DNA of 64,000 nucleotides from Rhynchopus sp. YZ270_cl-10. Its lineage: Eukaryota > Euglenozoa > Diplonemea > Diplonemida > Diplonemidae. The notes under the pieces are model-generated. The model made no database searches. It saw only the letters and a program-made list of their open reading frames with translations, and was not told where the DNA came from. The stretch spans positions 186,001 to 250,000 of the forward strand of contig OZ037924.1 in the NCBI GenBank assembly GCA_964035575.1, in the 5' to 3' direction. Both the position numbers and the translations under genes were made by a program. Position 1 is the stretch's first letter, and the number at the start of each line of letters is the position of its first letter. This document shows positions 52,501 to 61,500 of the stretch, in pieces.

Positions 52501-55500
52501 GCAAGCGACGTGTCCGTGTACGCAACCTTGAAGGTCTGGCTCGTCCCGTTCACAAGCGATGCAGGCGACGTCACCACCACGTCGCATGAGCACGCAGCCG
52601 TCGTCCCTGCCGTGAGCCCGGTCAGCCCAAGCTTGAAGGTCGCCACACCGCCCATGTAGGTCGCGTTCGGCGACACCCACGCCGTCCCGCACGAGCCGCA
52701 CGTCACTGTTGCCGTCGACACACCGCGCACAGCCGACACGTACCACTTGTCCGACGCAGTCTGTGCCCCCGGCGCCTGCCCAATTGCGTACGCGTTGAAC
52801 GTGCAGTAGCCCTCACCCACAACGCGGTCCGCCGTGCACGCAGCCCCGCCTGCCGACGAGCGCGACGACGACGACGCCGACGGGAGGGTGTCCACCGCCA
52901 TCGCCCCCGCCTCCACAGAGAAGTGCACCATCGGCGCCTTCTTCTCCCCGAAGAACCCTGTCGGCACCCCGGCCGCACCCGTCACCACAAACGACAGCGA
53001 CAGCTGCATCGCCGCCTTGGACACCTCGACAGTCGCCTGCCCGGCAGCCCCGACGGGCGTCGTCTTCTCGACCACAGGCATCGGGATCCCGTTGTACACC
53101 TTCGTACCCTCTGTCAGGCGCAGCCCGCTTGTGCTCCCGTACGTCACCGTCACCGCACTCCCGTTCAGTAGCGCAGTCGGGTCCGACGGCAGCTTCCCGG
53201 ACGCAGACATCGACGCCGCCGCACGGTGGTTCGCCGCACGTGTCTGGTACATGCGCTGCAGCGCGTACTCCGTCGGCGGCCCGCCCACAGCGTACGCCCT
53301 GTCCCCAAGGTCGTCCGCAGCGTACACGTCGAACATCCACGAAGCCTTCGCCCCCGCAGCCGTCATCTTGCGCAGCATGTACTTCTCGTAGTGGAACGCC
53401 GGCACCGCAATGATCTGTGTCGCGTCCGTCAGCACCGTCAGCGGCGACGACTTCCCGGCAAAGGACACGCTGCACTGGTAGCAGGCACGCAGGAAGAAGG
53501 CACGCACCGTCGCACTCCCGCCCACAGCGTTCACGCTGCTGCCCCCAGGGCTCGACACAGGCGAGGTCACAACTGCCGCCACACCAGCACCGTTTCCGGC
53601 CCCACCCTGGCGCGCAAACGCTGCCGACGTTGTCCCCTCCCACGCAGGGATGTTGTGTGCGTCCACACGCACCGCGCCCACAGAGAACGGCTTGCGCCTG
53701 CGCACGGCCGTCAGCGGCACGCCCCCGAGCAGCCACGCCATCCCGCACGTCTGCACCGTGTACACAAGCGCTGACCCCGGCACCGCCACTGCCGCCGTGT
53801 ACGCCCGCAGTGGGAACGAGCTGCGCACAGCCATGTGGCGTCCGACCAGCGCTGCTGGTGGTGTCAGCCTGTAGTCAAGCCACACCTGGCAACGTCCGCA
53901 CGGACGTGCGAAGAAGAAGTTCAGGCTCCCGCTCGACGCCCCCGACAGCGTCACACGGTCCGCAGCGGCCGCAAACTCCGCTGCCGACACTGCTGCGTTG
54001 CAGCCCGACGGCGGCGCAGACCCCCCAGCAGCAGCAGCACGCGCAGCACCGTCGTGCACGAACCCGCCGTTTCCGTAGCGCATCTGTGCCAGCGTCGCCC
54101 CGCTCTCACCCATCCACACAGACCGCACCCACACCTCGCGCGTCCACCCCGAGGTGGAAGGCTCGTTCATCGCCCACACTCCGGCAAAGCGCTGCACGTT
54201 CTCCACCTTGACGGCAAACATGTCGCCTACACGGATCGCCGACGTCGAGTCCGGCAGCGTCTGGTCGTACACCTCCATGACGTCCATGCGCGGCGCCTTG
54301 ACCGAGAACGGCTTCGACAGCTTGCTCCGGTCCGCAAAGATCGGGAGTGCGTCCGACGGGTCCGTCGACCCCACACCAAGCCCGTCCAGACACGTCGCCG
54401 CAGTCTTCCCCCCGTAGCACAGGTCGAGCTGCAGCGTGCACGCCTCGCACTCCGTCGACAGCACGCTCCACGGCACCGCCACACCCCCGCGTGTCGACAC
54501 GGCGGCTGTCGCAGACTCAACCCACGTCGTCGTCTTCACCGTCCCCTCCACCAGGCGCGTCGTCTCACTCGCAAGCGAACCTGCCAGGTCGTACACCTTC
54601 AGTGTCCCTCCGTCGTTGCAGCCGGTCCAGCTCCGCTTTGCCACACGCACCAGGATGTCCTTTGTGAACGACCACGCACGCGCCCCGCTCGTCGTCCGCA
54701 CCACCGTCTGGATCGGGAACGGCAGCCCCGCCACAGCGCCCCCAGACGCGTAGCTCCACCCCGCCCCGGGCACACCCGTTCCGTACGTCCTGTAGTTGCT
54801 TGTCGACGTCTGCAGGCGGCGCTTCGTCGGGCACTCGTCGTCCACGCTCACTGTTGTGTTCACCTCCCACTTCGACAGCGTCTCCGTCGCCGACGCCCAC
54901 ATGTACTGCGCCGTTGTCGCGACTGCGGTGATCGTCCCCCCGACGTCCGACTGCACCGCCCCCGCCACACTCGCTGTTGTGTTTGTCGTCACCTTGTCGC
55001 GCCCGTAGAACGTGAAGGACACCTTCAGGCCAGTCGTCGCGACTGTGTGCGTGATGGCCGCCCCACGTGTCACCGAGTTGTTCTTCATCAGCGACGCCGC
55101 TGCCGTCGTCGCCCCAGACTCAAGCAGGTACTGCGTCCCTGCCGTGAGCGTGTACCCGAGCTGGCTGTCGTACGCCCAGTACCGCAGCGTCGTGCTTGTC
55201 CCTACGGTGAAGTACGACGCCACCGTGAACGTCGCTGTCGTCGCCGCCCCGCACGCCGACGTCGTCCCGTGCACGAAGCTCTGCGACGCCGGCTCCACCG
55301 CGTACACCGTGGCGCGTGTCTGCGTCGTCGGCGTGATCCACAGGCTGATTGTCACACACCGGTTCGCCACTGTCGACATCACCTCCGCAGACCCGTCCCA
55401 CGCCGCCTCGCACACCTTGAACATCGCCTTGCGTGCAGGCGCCCCGGTCCCGGAGTACTTGAGCGTCACCGACCCGGCACCCTGCGGCGCCACTGCCAGC

Positions 55501-58500
55501 ACCGCTGCGTCCGGCTGCGTCCGCGTCGCCACCACCGTCAGGTTCCCGTACGTGTACGTGTTCGTCCCAATCGTCTCCAGCGACGACGGGTTGTACGCAG
55601 AGTCGAGCACAATCGTCCCACTCGTCCACACCTCCGTACCGTACGTCCACGCAGGTGCCCCCGACGGGCTCGACCCGGCCCCACCAGCCTGCGCCACCGT
55701 CACGTTGCGCGAAGACGTGTCGTCCACAACCGTCCCCGTCGAGGACGTGTTCACAAACTTCACGTCCACAGTGATCCCCGCCCCGAACTCGCTCACAGTG
55801 GCCGTGTATTCCGTGCACACACCCGACGCAGACGACGCGCACAGCGACGTCACCCCGCCCCCGACAGACACAAGCTGGATCGACGTCGTTGTTGTCACTG
55901 CCGCCGCCACCGCCGCCTCACGCTGCGACAGCGTCACCGCAGACGTGCACGTGTACGCCGACGTCCCCGTCGGGCGCGACCCAGCCGCCGCCTGCGCCCC
56001 GCTCGCGTACCGGATCCCGACTGCGCTGAACACAACCTTCACGTCCGCCGTCGCCCCGAGTGCAGGCACCGTCGTGTTGTCGAAGTACAGGCGGCTGAAG
56101 TTCGCGACTGCCGTCCCCATGTTCGCGCGGGCACCCATCTGCGACCACCACGCCGTCTTCGTCTCCCCGACCTTGTACAGCGGGTACACCCCCGCAGGCG
56201 TCACAGACGTGTTCGAGTTCGTCATCACCCACCAGCGTGGGTACACCGCGTTCGTCCCAGTCATCCCGGTCACCCCCGCCGACACCGTCAGCGCAAACTC
56301 GTCCGACATCACCGCCCCGGTCGTGATCTGCACCGCCGCCGACGAGCACTCGAGTGTCACAGCCTCCTCCGTCCACGTCAGCGTCGTTGTCCCGCGCTGC
56401 GTCCCGTCCGCCGCGTACTCAGACGAGTCCGGCCCTGCGCCCCAGGTTGTGTGGAACGTGAACGCACACCTGTTACACGGCACGTGCGGGCGCATCGTCC
56501 ACTGTGCACCCCACGACCCCGTCGCCCCGGCCACAGTCGCAGCCGCCGCAAGCGTCTTCGTCGGGTACTTCTCCACAAGACACCCCTTCCCGCTCGGGCT
56601 GCTGTACGCACACTGCCCTGCCACCCAGTTCGTTGCGTCCGGTGTCATGCGCAGCTTGTCCCGGTTCGACGCCCCGTCAGTCGGACCAGGCCCGTCCAGC
56701 AGCGCAAACACCTCCCCGTAGTGGAAGTCGTCGTACACGAAGGTCTGTGCCCCTGTGCTCGGCGCCGCAATGTACGACCCGGGCCGCACCGCCACCGAGA
56801 TCCCCTCGCGCACAGTCCCGGAGGCCGCTGCAGGCGTCACCTCGACGGTGCTTGCGGGCACGCGCACAGGCGTCACCACGTTTGCCTTCACAGTGTTCGT
56901 CCCGTCCGAGAAGGTGAAGACAAGCGTGCACCCGCCCGCCGACGAGAACCGCGAGCACGCGTTGTCCACAACGTACACACGGAACACGAAGGCAAACGAG
57001 AACGCGTTCCCGATGGTCTCCATAAGCGCCGCCTTCGACAGGATCTGCGGGGCCGTCACAAAGGTCTCGTCCGGGTACCTGCTGTACAGCACCATGTTGT
57101 CTGTCGTTGCCGTCCCGACCGTCGCCGTCACCTTCCATCCGGACAGCGCACCCCACACCTTTGGCAGTGCCTTCAGCGACGCGTCACGCGGCACGTACGT
57201 CAGCTGGTACGGCACAAGGGCCTCGAGGTACGACCCGGACACGGCAGTGATGCTCCCCGCCACAGACGCCGTCGCCGCCGTCATGGTCCCGATAAACGCA
57301 GGCGACGGCGAGCGCGTCGCCGCAAGCCCGCCCGCCACGTCCCACGGGTCCACACGCACAGGGTCCACTGCCGCCAACACCGCACGCGACACCTCGACCA
57401 CAAAGCGCGTCCACGACAGGTGCACCGCCCCACCCGTCGTCACCCCCTGGTACGTCACGTTCAGGTACACCGTCGTCGACGCCACAGCCCCGTCCTTCAG
57501 CTTCGGCGTGAAGGTGTACGACGCCGTCCCGCCAAGCCCCCACACCTCCGCCGGGAGCAGCGGCTGCGACCCCACTGTCGACCCGAGGGCTGTTGCCACC
57601 TGCGGCGGTGCAGCAGACGCAGAGTAGTTCGCGCCGTAGTCGTCCTGCGCGTACAGCACCTGCACCGTCCCGTTCGCCGCAAACTCGCTTGGTCCGTCCC
57701 GGCGTGCCTGCAGGCTCAGCATGCATGGCAGTCCGTGCACACACTTCTTCAGGTAGCACGTCGTCACCCCCGTCGTGGCACACCCGGTCGTCTTCATCGC
57801 CGTCCCCTTGTGCGCGGTGTTCGGCTCGTGCCCGTCCAGCGCCACACCGTTCGGTGCCTTGGCCGCCACGTTCACCCACTGCGCAGGCGACAGCAGCTGC
57901 ACCCCGCTCTGCGTCGTTGCCTCAAACCGCACCCCGCACCCGAACTCCCCCGCCGGGCACGCAGACCGGTACTGCAGCGACAGACGCACTTGCCCAGACT
58001 GGGTGAACTGGCGCAGGCCGTTCCGCTCCCACCCATACTGTGTGGCGTTCGCCTGCTTGCACGCGCCCCCAATCGCCCACACCGTGAACGGGCCCGGCGA
58101 CACACTCGGCTCCACCTGCGATGCCGCCACACACTCGAGCCCTGCGAACGCCGTCGCCTGCGCACACCGCTTCACCACCAGTGGGAACGACCCAAACGGC
58201 ACAGGCAGCTTGTCCTTCGTCGCCACCTGCACGTCGTACACAACCACCGCCCCAGACGTCAGCAGCGGCGTGCGCGACACCATCCCCGTTGTCGCGTCCG
58301 TCACAGACGCCGCACTCACCGCCGACGCCCCGTACAGCGTCTCGAGCGTCGTCGCCGTTGTGAACTGCATGAAGCGCAGCGACGAGTTGAACGCCAGCGT
58401 CGACGTCACCGTCAGCTGCGACGGCGGGATGTTCGAGTCGCGCCAGTACCCGCTCCCGCCTCCGTACTTCTTCAGCCCGCGGTTGTACAGCTGGTACACC

Positions 58501-61500
58501 ACACCCTTCTTCGTCACCTGCTTCGCCGACGCGTTCCCCATTGCCGTCGCCGTCGCCTCCCCAGCCTTGAACACACAGATCTTGTACTGCCCAGACGTGG
58601 CAGGGTACAGCGCAGGTGGCAGCGCAAACGCCGACGCCGTTGTCGTGCCCCACATGTCCGCCACCATTGCCGACGCGTTTGTTGTCCGCACCAGCTGGAA
58701 CCACTCAGGCGCCCCGGTCGCGCTCCCCGCCACAGTCGACGGCGTCGGGCACACCTGCGTGTCGTTCGCAATCGTCACCAGGTCGGTTGTGAACCCGGAG
58801 GCCCCGTTCAGCGCCGTGCAGTTCACCCCGCTCGAAGTCCCGCACCACGACGACACAGACACCTGCTCCCCAGTAGTGTCCCACGTGCTCTCCATCGTCC
58901 GCAGGTCAAACACAGACATGTTCGCCTGCGCAGACCCTACAATCATCTCCAGGAACGCCGGGTGCGAGTGCAGCAGGTAGTCCCCCTCGCTGCTCGACGC
59001 CAGACGCAGCCACGGGTTTGCCACTGTCAGGCTTGTGTGGTTCACCTTGTAGCACACCTGGTAGCTCCCCGGGTTCAGCGGGATGTGGAAGTACGCCCCA
59101 ATCGACGTCCCCGACGTCGTCGACGCGAGGTACGGGCAGAACGGCGTCCCGCTCGTCGTGTCGTTGTCCGTGCACGTCCCCACGTTCGACACCGCGGCTG
59201 GCGACATGCAGTCCACCCCGACACCGGACCCGGCCCAGTTCGACAGCGTTCCCCACGTCGCCTCTGTGCTCGGGTCCTTCGGGAGACGCCCGACAGGGGT
59301 CTTCGACATCACAAGCTTGAAGATGTTCTGTGCCTGCAGCTCTGTGTTCGACGCCGTGCTGCTGTACGTGTTGAAGACAAACCCGTCCGTCGCAGTCGCC
59401 GTCGCTGCCGTCACGTCCGCCACATACTGTGTCGACACACCCGCAAGCGCAGTCGCGTCCGCCTTCGCCTCCGACGAGTACAGGCTCACCGCAGGCCGCA
59501 GCGCCGCGTTCAGCGTCCACGACTTCACAAGCCCCATCTCTGTGCGGAACCCGGCACGCCCCGTCGCCGCCTGCACCAGGTGCTGCCCGCTGAGCCCCTG
59601 AGCCTCCTGCACCTCCACCCAGCGTGCCTTCAGTGCCGTCCCGCCCAGCCCGCCCTGCAGGAACACCGTGCGAATGCACACCTTGTACTGCGTGCGCGCG
59701 TCGTTCGTCGCCGCAGGCAGCACCGTGCGCAGCTCCGCCACGTCGCTCGGCCCGTCCGCCGGACCCAGGTCCGTCATCCCGAGCGCCGACGCCGTTGCCC
59801 CGGGCTCCGTCCACACGTGCACAGACGTTCCCCACTGCGTCAGGTTCGTCGACCCGTCGTGGCACGCAGACCCCACAGCCACAATCTTCGCTGCGTCCTT
59901 CCCAGGGTTCGTGTCAAACACGTCCTGGCTTGCTGCCGGCGAGCACGTGTGGTTAACCGTCGGGGCGCACCGCAGGAACTGCACCTTCGACAGTCCCTGG
60001 TTCGTCGGCTGGTTCCCGGGCGTCACGTACCAACGCACCCCGTTGTCAATCACCTTGTAGTCGTACGCGTTCGCATCCGCAGACCCCGGGCGCCACCACG
60101 ACATCCAGTCCTCAGACGACTGACGCAGCTGCACGCACAGCGAGTAGTTCCCCGGTGTGTGCGGCACCGTCAGGTAGAAGTCGACGGTGTTGTTGGCCCC
60201 GTCCGTCAGCAGGTTGAACTTCGACGTTGCCGCAGAGTAGATCTCCCCCTCCGAGCTCCCGGCCTGGTTCTGGCAGTAGCGGTTCTGCTCCATCGTGCTG
60301 AAGGGCACCAGCTTCGCGTACAGCGAGAAGTCCGCCGTAATCGTCCCGTTGTTGTCCGTCACAGCCAGCGTCCCCGTCGTCAGCTGCACGCGGAACCGCT
60401 TCAGCTCCCCGCCCAGCAGCACCTCGCTGATGCGTGCCGGCGACACCTTCATTGCCGGCGCAGGCTTCACCTCCCAGGTCTCGTTGAACACGGCCCAGTT
60501 GTCCATCCCCGCCTGCTTGTAGCACACCTTGTAGAAGTTCGGCCCGTTCGACGTCGTGATGTGCGGCGGCATCACCACCACAGCCGCCACCGTCGCGTGC
60601 CCACCCGTGTACGTGTGGTCGTGTGGCACAATGTCGTCATAAATGTCGGGCGTCTTCGCCGCCAGCTCCGCCAGGTGAGGTTCTGTCGAGTTGCACGTTG
60701 CGTTCTGGCACATCGTCTGTGTCGGCCCCGCCAGCGCACAGGCGCGCACCGACGCCGAGTCGTAGTACAGCCCAGACTGCGCAATCGACCCCGCACCAGT
60801 CACATTGCAGATCAGCGACAGGTGTGCGTCTGCCAGCTTCCCCATGTTCCAGTTGTACGGGTTGATGTCGCAGTTCTTGTCCGCCGCCACAAGGCGCAGC
60901 ACGTCCCCGGACGCCGGGCAGCCCCCGGCACACGCCTTCCGCGGGCCCACCTGCAGTGACACCGTTGCGTCCGTGACAAGGAACAGCGCCTCCATCCCTG
61001 CACGCATCTCCACCGCAGACAGCGACAGCGACGTCAGGGCAGACGTCGTCGGTGTGAAGTACGACGCCGGCGACACCCACGCCCCACGCTCCAGCACGCT
61101 GTCCGGCATCGGCTTCGTCTTGTCGTTCCACGCCCCTGTCGTGCCCGACGGCGACAGCGCAACCCAGTTGAAGAAGCGGTTTCTGTGGCACACAATGTAG
61201 TTTGTGATGTCCGGGACGGTGATGTAGTACGCCGCGTTCGACGACGCCGCCACGTCCGACATCGACCCTGCGCACGCCGTCTTGTCCGTCTCGGCCCCGG
61301 CGTTGTTGCACTCCACCATACCACCGTCTTTGTTCTCCGCCCCCACAGAGGGGATCGGGCGGAACGACGCGTAGTCACACGGCTTCCCCGCCTGCACCAG
61401 GCGCAGCACACTCCCCACAGTCTGCCCCACGAGGTCACCTGTCGCGTACGTGCGCCCGAAGTTCCACGCACGCGTGTCCACCCCCATCGGTGCCGTCGCG

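Noticed and set aside
53835-60959. A 2374-codon open frame on the plus strand
   Set aside because: It lies wholly antisense to the giant gene. Its Arg/His/Pro-rich, domain-free sequence is what the reverse of GC-ending codons gives; stop codons are rare there because of base composition.
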